Of a stretch of DNA of 64,000 nucleotides, positions 14,312 through 22,846 are shown piece by piece. The position numbers and the translations under genes were made by a program. The DNA lies in contig CAZDEO010000012.1 in NCBI GenBank assembly GCA_964504445.1, forward strand, positions 1 to 64,000, given 5' to 3'. Position 1 is the first letter of the stretch, and each line of letters opens with the position of its first letter. The DNA is from JACSRF01 sp964504445. GTDB lineage: Bacteria; Chloroflexota; Anaerolineae; Promineifilales; Promineifilaceae. The notes below the pieces were generated by a model that had not been told where the DNA came from, made no database searches, and saw only the letters and a program-made list of their open reading frames with translations.

Positions 14312-16615
14312 TTAATCCTCCTTGCTTTTACGTGTTTGATATTCTGCCCAACGAGCGGCTAGGCCAACATACTGTGTAAGAACATATGATTTTTCATAAG
14401 TTGGGTGCCGTATGGGTTCTGCAATCATGCTGTATACATCGGTCAGAGCTTTTTCATGCTCATTGTATTGCTTTTTGATGCGGCTGAATTGGTAGGCTAA
14501 CAGCCATTGCCAACGGCCGTAATAAGCCGGGTATACTTTCTGTGTGCCAGCAATCGCTTCGGGGTACTCTTCTTCGTATTGTTTACGGCCGTTTTCAAAC
14601 AACGCATGAACATTTTGCAACAACTGAATGAGCGACCGCGCCGCTTGTTTGTTGGTTTGCAGGTCAACCAGTTTTTGTTGTAAATCCACCACTTGCGGCC
14701 AATTTTGCCAGCCAACGGCCGTTCCCAAAAAAGAGATGGCATTTTTTGCGTCCGTTGTTCTTATGACCCGACTCTGCTCGTTGGGGATAAATAATTCCCA
14801 CCGTTCGCCCTTTGCTTGATCATCTAACGCTTTATGGGCATCTTTGGCGGCCAGATAGAGCGGGTATTTACTGCGCGGCATCAGCCCAATGCCGGCCGAA
14901 ATCGTCAGATGATCGTTGTTGGTGTATGCGCGGAACTGCTCGTGAATGGCTTGGGCCAGTTTGGGGAGCAGTTGCCACGCGCCGACAATAAAGAGATCGT
15001 CGCCACCAGCATAAATGATGTAGGCGGCCAACCGCTCTTCGCCTTCTCTGGAAACAGTCCCGTTTTCGCGCACGATGCGGTTGAGATGACCGCTAAAGAA
15101 CTGCTCAAGACTACTGCTCAAGGCTGACGTGGTAAGCATGTTCCGCGCTGGCAACCATTGGCTAAACAGCTTGCCTAAGTTGTCCACATCCATCCGCAGA
15201 ACGCCCAGCCAATCTACACCTTTGCTATCACGCGCAAGCACATCAAAATCACGGATATGTCCTTTTTCTGGAAGCCTGTCACCGCCATAGCTTAGTCGTT
15301 TAGCTTTCACTTCTTTTTCGATATATTCCATATCTTTTTCAGTGATGGTAGGGGTGACATTGGCTAACAGGCGGAAGCCGTGCGCTTGCCCTCTGAGGAA
15401 GTCGGTGTTGTTCAGACGGTAGAGCTTATCGGCCGTCGGTGTGGGCTTGTCGCTAAAGCGGTAGGCGTAGCCGCTGATTTGGTAGAGCAACCACGCCCAC
15501 TCTTGATGGGGAACGGCCGTTTCTCGTTTCAACGCCAGCCATAAATCATCATGTCGAATATCGTTGGCTAAGTCGCTGAAACTAGCGCAGAGGGGGCAAA
15601 ATTCGTCATCATCACGTTTTACACCTTCTCCCTCTGTTAATCCTCGATGACAAACCGCACAATAACACTTGCCGCCATCATTCATGGGGCCAAAGACGCT
15701 TTGCCAATTATCGTGGGCGACTTGGGCCAACGGCCGTTGCTTGTCGGCTTGCTGACTCTCTTTGACGCGGTTAATGGCTTGTTGCCATTGGGTGGGATTG
15801 GTAACGGCCGTTGCCGCCATCTCGCTCCAACCTAACACCATCCGCAATTGACCTTGCGTACCGGCCAACAACGCTTCGTTGACTTCACGCCGGATTGTTT
15901 TCAGCTTGTTTTCAATGCCCACTGGGGCTAACAACAAAAAGTTGCCCCCAGCGGCATAAATCAAATTGGCGGTGGGCAAGGCTAACTCATCCAACAAGCG
16001 TCGAATGATGGCGTCACCGACCAACTGCAAAAAGAAGGAACGGCCGCGTAACCCTTTGGCCGCCGCTTTGCTGGAAACGGTAAAGATGAACTCTTGAATG
16101 CCCGATGTATCGCCGCCAATCAGCAAAAACTTGTCGGCGGGTTGATCTGTGCCGCCCGAAGCAAACAGCAACGCCGTCAATGCCTTAAATTCTTCATAAA
16201 GGGAAACTGTTTCGTCATGCTGACCGGGGATAGCCCCTGCGTGTTTTTGAAACAGATGGGTGAAGGCTTCAAAGTGGTGAGTGTTGGGCAGTTGGGAAAA
16301 TTCGCGGGCAAAGTCAGGCCATGTAACGGCCGTTTCCTTGCCCTCGAATTGCAAAACATTCGGCTGAAGCGACTTGCCGATGGGTTGGGGCTTTGTCTCA
16401 TCTTCAGGGTCATAGACCACAGATAACGGGGCGAGTAATCGGGATCGGCGATCTTGTGTCCCCCACAATACCCTTTCGTAGGCAGATAAATCTGGTGCGT
16501 TTCTTGGCGTTAGGCACAATTGCCGCGCCGCTGAACCCTCTTTTAGCCTTTCTCCTAGTTTTTGCACAGCCCATGCTGTTAAACTGGCTTGCATCATTAG
16601 TTCTTTATCATCCAT
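14312..16615 (-). CDS. cas10: Cas10/Csm1 with active GGDD cyclase but no HD nuclease motif
   Basis: Cas10 is the type III large subunit and makes cyclic oligoadenylate when target RNA is bound. The 767-aa protein has a zinc-finger-like Cys set around residues 315-342 (CYCAVC then CPLC) and an intact GGDD at 537-540 in IIYAGGDDLFIVG. In contrast to most Csm1, the first ~150 residues contain no H-D-I-G-K motif, so single-strand DNase activity is probably absent. First palm residues read GGNFLLLAP. It is first in the csm operon, preceded by ~95 bases that may hold its own promoter. Confidence 0.94.
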   Translation of the reverse strand: MDDKELMMQASLTAWAVQKLGERLKEGSAARQLCLTPRNAPDLSAYERVLWGTQDRRSRLLAPLSVVYDPEDETKPQPIGKSLQPNVLQFEGKETAVTWPDFAREFSQLPNTHHFEAFTHLFQKHAGAIPGQHDETVSLYEEFKALTALLFASGGTDQPADKFLLIGGDTSGIQEFIFTVSSKAAAKGLRGRSFFLQLVGDAIIRRLLDELALPTANLIYAAGGNFLLLAPVGIENKLKTIRREVNEALLAGTQGQLRMVLGWSEMAATAVTNPTQWQQAINRVKESQQADKQRPLAQVAHDNWQSVFGPMNDGGKCYCAVCHRGLTEGEGVKRDDDEFCPLCASFSDLANDIRHDDLWLALKRETAVPHQEWAWLLYQISGYAYRFSDKPTPTADKLYRLNNTDFLRGQAHGFRLLANVTPTITEKDMEYIEKEVKAKRLSYGGDRLPEKGHIRDFDVLARDSKGVDWLGVLRMDVDNLGKLFSQWLPARNMLTTSALSSSLEQFFSGHLNRIVRENGTVSREGEERLAAYIIYAGGDDLFIVGAWQLLPKLAQAIHEQFRAYTNNDHLTISAGIGLMPRSKYPLYLAAKDAHKALDDQAKGERWELFIPNEQSRVIRTTDAKNAISFLGTAVGWQNWPQVVDLQQKLVDLQTNKQAARSLIQLLQNVHALFENGRKQYEEEYPEAIAGTQKVYPAYYGRWQWLLAYQFSRIKKQYNEHEKALTDVYSMIAEPIRHPTYEKSYVLTQYVGLAARWAEYQTRKSKED

Positions 16616-16699
16616 AAGTCAGCCTCTTGTATTGATTAAACGTCCCCACTATATGGCTTACATTTATCTTTCACCTGACACCTACTTCCCAAAAAAGTT

Positions 16700-16713
16700 A
16701 GTAACTTTCTACT
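16700..16713. promoter_or_regulatory. Candidate operator upstream of cas10/csm operon
   Basis: AGTAACTTTCTACT shares 10 of 14 bases with the dyad GGTAACTTCTTACC found upstream of the CARF-HTH gene (minus strand of 17650-17663). Both lie in the promoter regions of signalling genes. Assignment to the CARF-HTH regulator is a guess. Confidence 0.3.
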
Positions 16714-17578
16714 AAATCTCCCAACTTTCCATCACAAACGGCCGTAACGCCGCCACCAACGCCGCTCGCGTATTCACCGGGTTGCTATCATACCCTTGCC
16801 ACTCCTCAAACTTCTTGTAAACGGCCGTTAACTGATTCGCCACCGTCTGTTCCCGCTTGCCCAACTCCCTGGCCAACCCCGCATTATCCAACCCCGTGCG
16901 TACCAACAAAAGCGTTAACTCCCGTTCTCGCTTGGTCAGCCAATGATTAAGAAACTCTTTTGCCCGTCGAGCAGATTCCCCTTGAGACAATGCTTTTTGA
17001 CGTTCTAATGCCCCCCACGGATCATCCTGTTCTAGCAAGGCCGCCGCTGTGCCCGCATCGGCCCAACGCAAAACCGGAACTTCCACCATTTCCATGGTTT
17101 CATTCAAGTCAACATGAAGCCGTTTATCAACAACGCCCCTTTCATCAGTTGCCATCATGTGCCAGACGCGGTCTTGTTCCCCAAAAAGCAACTGCGCCGC
17201 CACCATGCCATACACCGCCATCGTCTTACGGCCGCTGGTAATGCTGAGATGAATCGGCCAACGCATTTGCCGCGCCTGGCGCAGCACCCGGTATAGCGTT
17301 TGCAGCAACGCCCCAGCGTCGTCTGCGGAGCGAATGTCGGCTACCGGCCCCCGTTCTCCGCTCACCACCGCCGAGCGGTAACGAATGCCAGGATACACAC
17401 CGGCCGCAAATTCGGCCGTAACAACCTGCAACGCTTCCTGAATGGCTTCGTCCGTTGTGTAGACAACCACAGCCTCACCAATAGGGTAACGCTGGCGCAA
17501 CCAATCCAAAACACGCGTAAAGCCCTGCGGTTCTGTACTCAACGTGGCGATGAGGATGTGATTTTTTTGTTGGGTCAT
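16712..17578 (-). CDS. CARF (NE0113/ring-nuclease-like)-HTH signalling regulator
   Basis: The 288-aa protein opens NHILIATLSTEPQGFTRVLDWL. It carries S-I-T-S-G-R-K-T-M-A-V-Y-G at about 112-124 and F-G-E-Q-D-R-V-W-H-M, the signature of the Cas_NE0113/CRISPR ring-nuclease CARF branch (normally S-I-A-G-G-R-K-T-M). Residues ~214-260 (LTKRERELTLLLVRTGLDNAGLA and following) read as a LuxR-type helix-turn-helix. A ligand-controlled transcription factor in the style of Csa3 is the likely role. It may bind, and possibly cleave, the Cas10 cyclic oligoadenylate. It sits upstream of cas10 on the same strand and diverges from cas1. Confidence 0.7.
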   Translation of the reverse strand: MTQQKNHILIATLSTEPQGFTRVLDWLRQRYPIGEAVVVYTTDEAIQEALQVVTAEFAAGVYPGIRYRSAVVSGERGPVADIRSADDAGALLQTLYRVLRQARQMRWPIHLSITSGRKTMAVYGMVAAQLLFGEQDRVWHMMATDERGVVDKRLHVDLNETMEMVEVPVLRWADAGTAAALLEQDDPWGALERQKALSQGESARRAKEFLNHWLTKRERELTLLLVRTGLDNAGLARELGKREQTVANQLTAVYKKFEEWQGYDSNPVNTRAALVAALRPFVMESWEI

Positions 17579-17635
17579 GTGCTTCTATTCCGCGAGCAGG
17601 GAGGGCAACGGCCTCCGCATGGACCAGAGAGCCAA

Positions 17636-17663
17636 ATTATAGCAAAGGAGGTAAGAAGTTACC
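17636..17663 (-). promoter_or_regulatory. Promoter (TATAAT) and dyad of the CARF-HTH gene
   Basis: A minus-strand TATAAT at 17641-17636 is followed upstream by the dyad GGTAA-GAAG-TTACC at 17650-17663, in the -35 region. The arrangement suits negative autoregulation. It lies in the ~200-base divergent gap with cas1. Confidence 0.45.
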
Positions 17664-17726
17664 ATTATTTTTGGTAGCTGCTGGGGATGTGCGCGCCACG
17701 GCCGTCTGCTACCCTATCCCCATTAG

Positions 17727-17761
17727 CAATTAACGATTGACAATTGACGATTGACGATTAG
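17727..17761. repeat. Short tandem heptamer repeat (5 units) upstream of cas1
   Basis: The units CAATTAA, CGATTGA, CAATTGA, CGATTGA, CGATTAG are perfectly 7-periodic. They are too short and regular to be CRISPR repeats with spacers. Confidence 0.8.
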
Positions 17762-17781
17762 CACACCATTTGGAGTTCCCT

Positions 17782-18825
17782 ATGCCCATTATCCAAAATC
17801 TCATCGCCGAAGAGTTCGGCAGCCACATCGGCAAATACCAGGGCCGCCTCAAAATCACCCAGGGCAAAGAAGTGCTGGCCCAGGCTCCCCTGCTCCACCT
17901 GGAAACCGTCACCATTGCCAGCAGCGGCGTTTCTATCTCCGCCGACGCCGTGCGCGCCTGCACTGAATTGGGTATTCCCATCCACTTCCTCAGCGGCACG
18001 GGCACTCCTTATGCCAGCCTTTACAGCGCGGGATTGGTCGGCACCGTCATCACGCGCCGTGCCCAACTGCTGGCCTACGGCACCCCTCAGGCCATCAACC
18101 TAACGGCCGCCCTGGCGTTAGGCAAAATTGAAAATCAGGCCACCTTGCTCAAATATATTGCCAAGTACCGCAAAGAGGCCGCGCCTGATGTCCACGAACA
18201 ATTACGCTTGCTCGCCTTAGAAATCCGCGATCACCTGGAAGAGCTAGATAGCTGGCGGCAGACTGCCCACTACGATGGCAACGCCATAGACGACGTCAGA
18301 GGCCAACTGCTCTCTATTGAAGGACGCGCCGCCAGCAAATATTGGCAGGGCATTGCCTTGGTGCTGTCGCCGGAACTGGCCTGGCCTGGTCGCCGCGGAC
18401 GTGGCGCCCGGGATCCCTTCAACAGCGCGCTCAACTATGGGTATGGCATTCTCTACAGCCAGGTGGAACGCGCATTGGTGTTGGCTGGGCTAGATCCCTA
18501 CGGCGGCTTCATTCACGTAGACCGCCCCGGTAAACCCAGCCTGGTGCTGGATTTCATCGAGCCGTTCCGCGTGCCGGTGGTAGACCGTACCGTGCTGGGC
18601 CTGGTTAACCGGGGAATGGCTCTGGCGCAAGATGAGCGGGGGATGCTGACGCAGCCCACCCGCCGCCAACTGGCGGAGAAAATCCTGGCCCGGCTGGAGA
18701 GCGCCGAACCGTATGCTGACAAGCGCCACCCGCTGCGCGTCATCATTCAGCAGCAAGCCCGTTACCTGGCAACCTATTTGCGCGGCGAGCATGACGAATT
18801 CCGCCCTTTCCTGGCTCGCTGGTGA
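17782..18825 (+). CDS. cas1: Cas1 integrase
   Basis: Cas1 with Cas2 integrates new spacers into the array. The 347-aa protein from ATG 17782 (GGAG upstream) has the catalytic Glu in LLSIEGRAASKYW. His lies in GFIHVDRPGKPSL and Asp in LVLDFIEPFRVPVVD. The RARDPFNSALNYGYGILYSQVE-type core helix is also present. It leads cas1-cas2-cas4 on the plus strand, divergent from the effector genes, and is the only adaptation set visible for both effector types. Confidence 0.96.
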   Translation: MPIIQNLIAEEFGSHIGKYQGRLKITQGKEVLAQAPLLHLETVTIASSGVSISADAVRACTELGIPIHFLSGTGTPYASLYSAGLVGTVITRRAQLLAYGTPQAINLTAALALGKIENQATLLKYIAKYRKEAAPDVHEQLRLLALEIRDHLEELDSWRQTAHYDGNAIDDVRGQLLSIEGRAASKYWQGIALVLSPELAWPGRRGRGARDPFNSALNYGYGILYSQVERALVLAGLDPYGGFIHVDRPGKPSLVLDFIEPFRVPVVDRTVLGLVNRGMALAQDERGMLTQPTRRQLAEKILARLESAEPYADKRHPLRVIIQQQARYLATYLRGEHDEFRPFLARW

Positions 18826-18853
18826 GCGGTGAGCCGATTATGGATTACGAAAA

Positions 18854-19123
18854 ATGCGTTGCTTACTCTTTTATGACATCACCCACGACCGTATCCGCAC
18901 GAAAATTGCCGATACGTGCCTGGATTACGGGCTGGATCGGGTCCAGTACAGCGTTTTTGCCGGGGACTTGTCCCGCAATTTGCAAGAGGAGCTGTTTCTG
19001 AAGGTCACAGATTTGTTGGGGGATGAAGAAGGACACATCATGCTGCTGCCGCTTTGCCAAAAGGATTGGCAGGCGCGGCAGGTGCAAGGGCAAGAGCCAA
19101 CGGTGCGGTTTTTAGTCGCGTAG
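18854..19123 (+). CDS. cas2: Cas2 adaptation subunit
   Basis: The 89-aa ferredoxin-fold protein opens MRCLLFYDITHDRIRTKIAD (strand 1 and the conserved Asp). It continues with Y-G-L-D-R-V-Q-Y-S-V-F-A-G-D, the standard Cas2 pattern. It forms the central dimer of the Cas1-Cas2 integrase. It lies 28 bases after cas1. Confidence 0.95.
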   Translation: MRCLLFYDITHDRIRTKIADTCLDYGLDRVQYSVFAGDLSRNLQEELFLKVTDLLGDEEGHIMLLPLCQKDWQARQVQGQEPTVRFLVA

Positions 19124-19131
19124 GGGGGATA

Positions 19132-19174
19132 GTTGGTTGGTTTGATAGGCAATTCGTTTATCAAACCAACCAAC
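19132..19174. repeat. Perfect 16-bp hairpin between cas2 and cas4
   Basis: Arms GTTGGTTGGTTTGATA and their complement flank an 11-nt loop, immediately before the cas4 start. There is no T-run. A related GGTT-rich inverted repeat lies at 56959-57012. Confidence 0.8.
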
Positions 19175-19188
19175 AAATAAACCAACCA

Positions 19189-19782
19189 ATGGAAGAACAA
19201 TCTTTTACTTTTCGCGTGATAGATTTGAAGCAGTATGTTTACTGCCCGCGGATTTTGTATTACCAGACGGTGTTGCCACAGGTGCGGCCCGTGACGTATA
19301 AGATGGAAGCGGGAATAAGGGCCCATGAACAGGTGGCCGGGCGCGAAAAGCGGCGCAGTCTGCGGACTTATGGCATAGTAGAAGGCCAACGTTACTTTCA
19401 TGTGCCAGTTTACAACGCCGGGCTTTTGTTGTCGGGGGAAATTGATATGGTCATTGAAACGGCCGTCGAACTCATCCCCGTAGATTACAAACAGTCCCGG
19501 CGCGGGGACAAGCATCACAAGCTGCAGTTGATGGCTTACGGCCGTTTGCTGGAACTGGCCGACCCCAAAGAAGAGCGCGCCATCAAGCGGGGCTTCATCT
19601 ACCTGATTCCCCAGCGCCAGGTGGTGGAAGTGCGCTTTACCCCCGCCTTGCGCCGCCAGCTAGAAGCAGCCCTGCAAAGTATGCGCCAGATTGCCGCAGT
19701 ACAGCGCGTGCCGGAAACGGCCGTTACCCCCGCCCAATGCGTAGACTGCGAATTCCGGCGCTTTTGCAACGACCAGTTCTAG
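19189..19782 (+). CDS. cas4: Cas4 nuclease
   Basis: Cas4 trims and orients pre-spacers according to the PAM. From ATG 19189 the 197-aa protein has the first iron-sulfur Cys in LKQYVYCPRILYY. The RecB-type nuclease core follows: GEIDMVIE, then PVDYKQSRRG (D and K of the PD-D/ExK site), then QLMAYG. The three C-terminal Cys sit in QCVDCEFRRFC. An upstream in-frame extension overlaps cas2 and is rejected because it lacks family residues. The start lies right after the hairpin at 19132. Confidence 0.93.
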   Translation: MEEQSFTFRVIDLKQYVYCPRILYYQTVLPQVRPVTYKMEAGIRAHEQVAGREKRRSLRTYGIVEGQRYFHVPVYNAGLLLSGEIDMVIETAVELIPVDYKQSRRGDKHHKLQLMAYGRLLELADPKEERAIKRGFIYLIPQRQVVEVRFTPALRRQLEAALQSMRQIAAVQRVPETAVTPAQCVDCEFRRFCNDQF

Positions 19783-19843
19783 CCCTGTACCCCTGTCGCT
19801 TCCCCCATTAATCAGCCCATTACTGATCGGCGCAAAAATATCA

Positions 19844-19849
19844 TATAAT
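19844..19849 (+). promoter_or_regulatory. Candidate -10 element for the slipin gene
   Basis: TATAAT lies in the 180-base gap after cas4. No good -35 is seen. A GAAAAGGAGA-type ribosome site precedes the slipin ATG about 110 bases downstream. Confidence 0.4.
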
Positions 19850-19963
19850 GAAGCCAGGAAACAGGAACCGTTTTGTCAGCGTTCGGCCGGTCAGCTTAAC
19901 AGCTAAGCTGCATAATACCAATAGCTGAGCGCCAACCTTATCACAACAGAAAAGGAGAAAACC

Positions 19964-20749
19964 ATGAGTGAATTATTTGCTGGCGCGCTGCCTCTTTTGT
20001 GCTTCTTTGGCGTCGCCATAATCGGTTTAATCGCCGCCTCGGTGCGCATTGTGCAAGAGTACGAACGCGGCGTCATTTTTCGCCTGGGCCGCATCGTGGG
20101 GGCCAAGGGGCCAGGGTTGTTTTTCATCATCCCCATTATTGACCGCATGTTCAAGGTGGACTTGCGCACGGTAACCCTGGATGTGCCCGCGCAAGAGGCC
20201 ATTACCGGGGACAACGTGACCGTGAAGGTCAACGCCGTGGTCTACTTCCGCGTGATTAACCCCGTTGATGCTGTGGTACAAATTGAAGATTTCCGCCGCG
20301 CCACCTGGCAAATTGCCCAAACCAGCTTGCGCAACGTCATTGGCCAATCTAACCTGGACCAACTGCTGCAAGAGCGGGAAACCATCAACGAGACCTTGCA
20401 GCACATCATTGACGAGGCGACAGAGCCGTGGGGCGTCAAGGTTTCCATTGTGGAAATTAAGGACGTGGAACTCAATACACAGATGATACGCGCTATGGCT
20501 CGCCAGGCTGAAGCTGAGCGGGAACGCCGGGCTAAGGTGATCCATGCCGAAGGCGAGCTGCAGGCGTCAGCCCAGTTGGCGGAGGCCGCCCGCGTTATTT
20601 CTGCAGAACCAGGGGCAATGACGCTGCGCTATTTGCAAACCCTGGTGGAAATTGGCGTAGAGCAAAACACCACCACTATTTTCCCGGTGCCCGTGGATAT
20701 GTTGGGCGGATTATTGGGAAATATGAAGTCGGAAGAGTCAAAAGGGTAG
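19964..20749 (+). CDS. Slipin/stomatin-type SPFH-domain membrane protein
   Basis: One N-terminal membrane helix (residues ~5-28) is followed by Q-E-Y-E-R-G-V-I-F-R-L-G-R and G-P-G-L-F-F-I-I-P, the start of the SPFH/band-7 domain. It continues with D-L-R-T-V-T-L-D-V-P and a coiled-coil (MARQAEAERERRAKVIHAEGE). At 261 aa it has the usual slipin length. Such proteins form membrane scaffolds and microdomains. An NfeD partner is not adjacent. It ends before a shared bidirectional terminator. Confidence 0.9.
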   Translation: MSELFAGALPLLCFFGVAIIGLIAASVRIVQEYERGVIFRLGRIVGAKGPGLFFIIPIIDRMFKVDLRTVTLDVPAQEAITGDNVTVKVNAVVYFRVINPVDAVVQIEDFRRATWQIAQTSLRNVIGQSNLDQLLQERETINETLQHIIDEATEPWGVKVSIVEIKDVELNTQMIRAMARQAEAERERRAKVIHAEGELQASAQLAEAARVISAEPGAMTLRYLQTLVEIGVEQNTTTIFPVPVDMLGGLLGNMKSEESKG

Positions 20750-20793
20750 GTCAAAGCCACTTGCGCATATTAACAGGTATGCGCCTACATATA

Positions 20794-20826
20794 AAAAAAG
20801 CCCCTGACAAAACAGGGGCTTTTTTA
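20794..20826. terminator. Bidirectional rho-independent terminator
   Basis: The stem AAGCCCCTG/CAGGGGCTT with a 6-nt loop has A-run and T-run flanks. It serves the slipin gene and the convergent lipoprotein gene. Confidence 0.9.
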
Positions 20827-20841
20827 CATGCACAGAAAAAA

Positions 20842-22059
20842 TTATTCTTCTGGAGAAATGGTTATAGATATGCCGCCATCGTCGCTTTCATTGATGATGA
20901 GATTTAGGTTGGGACTGCCTTCTTGAGTGTAAACGAGGATGGCGGAGCCAGAGACGACAAAGGAATCATTCTCGCTTTTGGTGTAACCCAGGGCTGCCAG
21001 CTCAGTATCATAAAAAGTAATGGCTTCTTCTACGCTTACCGCGGAACGATAGTTCATAATGCTTGCAAAAGAAGTGACCTCAAAGGCGTCTGCCAGCAGG
21101 GGGTAGTCTGAACCGCTGCCTGCTGCTTCACATTCAGCAGGAATCGCAATATCCAGAGCTTCGTTGATGCTAATCAATTCGTAATCAAAGTTGATGGTTT
21201 GGGTTTGATTTTCATTCGTTGCATCAAAGAGATCGACTCCGCTGCCTTCCATGGTCAACACCATTTTAACCAGGTAGCCGCCATCTTCAGCAAGGTAGAT
21301 GTGCCCTTCGGCGTTTTCAATTTCTTCTCCAGGTTCTGCTTCGGCGTTAAGTAATTCTTCGTCAAAGGTGTAGTGGCGCACTTCGATGCCGTTGATGGTT
21401 TCGTTGGGGCGCACGCGCTTAACCTGGGTGATGTCTAGTTCTTCCAGGAAGGTGTCGGGTGAGAAGGTGTCGCTGAAGTCGGCGAAAGGGTCTTCGCTGG
21501 CGGCGGGTGAGGTGATGCAGCCAAAGCCAGGGAAAATGGTGTAGTTGGTGCCTCCAATTTGGGTGACAGATAGTTGTCCCATGTCGCCCATTTCTTCTTC
21601 GAACCCTTCCATATTGAGGACAAAGCTGTTGGCCGGGGGGTCAACGGAAAATTTAATGTCGGCCGTGACGGACTGGGTTGTTTCTTCGCCGGCGTTATTT
21701 GTGGTTGTGGCGCTCATAGTGAAAAAGTAATTGTAGGTGTTAAAGTTGAGGTCACCGGCAAGGGCGGCAATGTTTAGTTCTTCTAGCTCTTCGGTGATGG
21801 GTTCTTCTTCAACAACTGGTTCTGCGGTGGGTACGGCCGTTGGCTCAGCTGTGGGCGGGGTGGTGGGCTGTGCGGCTGGTTCTTCGACAACGGCCGTGTC
21901 CTCAGTAACGGCCGTGTCCTCAGTAACGGCCGTGTTCCCATTAGCCGGGGCCTGATTAGCCGCATTGCTAGTACTGTTTTCTGTATTACTGCCCCCGCAG
22001 CCAGCCAGCAGGGTCAGCAGCAGAAGCGTGAGAATGAGCTTATAACCTATCTTATTCAT
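20842..22059 (-). CDS. Lipoprotein with LolA/LppX-like fold and Thr-Pro-Glu linker
   Basis: The signal peptide ends in the lipobox L-L-A-G-C-G-G (Cys about residue 21). A low-complexity linker of ~80 residues follows, rich in T, A, P, E. It contains a near-perfect AVTEDT repeat built by the DNA repeat at 21890. After it comes a beta-rich domain (VTADIKFSVDPPANSFVLN and onward) that resembles LolA/LppX lipid carriers, then a C-terminal extra domain. Function unknown; it is anchored on the outer face of the membrane. The gene converges with slipin. Confidence 0.7.
   Translation of the reverse strand: MNKIGYKLILTLLLLTLLAGCGGSNTENSTSNAANQAPANGNTAVTEDTAVTEDTAVVEEPAAQPTTPPTAEPTAVPTAEPVVEEEPITEELEELNIAALAGDLNFNTYNYFFTMSATTTNNAGEETTQSVTADIKFSVDPPANSFVLNMEGFEEEMGDMGQLSVTQIGGTNYTIFPGFGCITSPAASEDPFADFSDTFSPDTFLEELDITQVKRVRPNETINGIEVRHYTFDEELLNAEAEPGEEIENAEGHIYLAEDGGYLVKMVLTMEGSGVDLFDATNENQTQTINFDYELISINEALDIAIPAECEAAGSGSDYPLLADAFEVTSFASIMNYRSAVSVEEAITFYDTELAALGYTKSENDSFVVSGSAILVYTQEGSPNLNLIINESDDGGISITISPEE
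21890..21933. repeat. 18-bp tandem repeat carrying ACGGCCGT three times
   Basis: ACGGCCGT occurs at 21890, 21908 and 21926, exactly 18 bp apart, inside the lipoprotein linker. In the minus frame it reads as repeated T-A-V codons. Confidence 0.85.
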
Positions 22060-22159
22060 CTGTTTCTCCTTCGTTTAGGGTTTGACAAAATAAAGGATGA
22101 AGCATATTTCCGCTTCATCCTTCGCAAAAAGGGATATTAACACTATTGCTTTGTTTGTG

Positions 22160-22846
22160 TCAAAGCGTGTAAGACTCCTCAGCCTGCAGGATGACAGGGG
22201 TGGCGTCGGTTTCGGCACGCACGCGGGCCGCCCAAGCCTGGGCGTCTTGTTTAATGGGCGGCCAGGTGTTGTAGTGGCAGGGAATGACGGCCTTGGGGCG
22301 CAGGAATTGTACGGCTAACAGGGCGTCGTCTGGCCCCATGGTAAAATTGTCGCCAATGGGTAAGACAGCCAGGTCAATGCCGGCGTCGCCAATAAGCTTC
22401 ATGTCAGAGAACACGGCCGTGTCCCCCGCAAAATAGATCACCTGCCCTTGAATGTGCAGCAAAAAGCCGCCTGGCATCCCACCATAGCTGCCATCGGGCA
22501 GCCCAGAGCCATGCAGTGCTGGCGTCATTTTGACGTAGCCAATGGGGTGGTGGTAACCGCCCCCCAAATGCTGCGCGTGGGTGTTCGCTACGCCTTTACC
22601 CCCCAGCCAGTTTGCAATCTCAAAATTTGCAACAACCAGGGCGTTGGTGCGCTGAGCCAGGGGGATGGTGTCGGCAATGTGGTCGCCATGGCCGTGGGTT
22701 TGCAAAATGTAGTCAGCGGCAACGTCAGCGGCCATTTTTTGTGCCGCCGGGTTGTTGGGCGCAAAGAACGGATCCACGACAATGTGCGTGCCATCTACGT
22801 CGAGCGAAAATGTAGCGTGTCCGTGAAATGTGAGTTTAATTGTCAC
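22160..22846 (-). CDS. UPF0173 metal-dependent hydrolase (metallo-beta-lactamase fold)
   Basis: The metal-binding T-H-G-H-G-D-H-I motif is present near residue 50. The N-terminal K-L-T-F-H-G-H-A-T-F, D-P-F-F and the later Y-F-A-G-D-T-A-V-F-S-D and V-I-P-C-H-Y-N-T-W segments are the UPF0173/YtkL signature. Length 228 aa is typical. The physiological substrate of this family is not known. It is a single gene, with GGAGG-type site before the ATG. Confidence 0.93.
   Translation of the reverse strand: MTIKLTFHGHATFSLDVDGTHIVVDPFFAPNNPAAQKMAADVAADYILQTHGHGDHIADTIPLAQRTNALVVANFEIANWLGGKGVANTHAQHLGGGYHHPIGYVKMTPALHGSGLPDGSYGGMPGGFLLHIQGQVIYFAGDTAVFSDMKLIGDAGIDLAVLPIGDNFTMGPDDALLAVQFLRPKAVIPCHYNTWPPIKQDAQAWAARVRAETDATPVILQAEESYTL

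Noticed and set aside
2452..17761. Possible mini CRISPR arrays in the AT-rich tandem repeats
   Set aside because: Units are 7 bases without spacers; CRISPR repeats of about 30 bp with unique spacers are absent.
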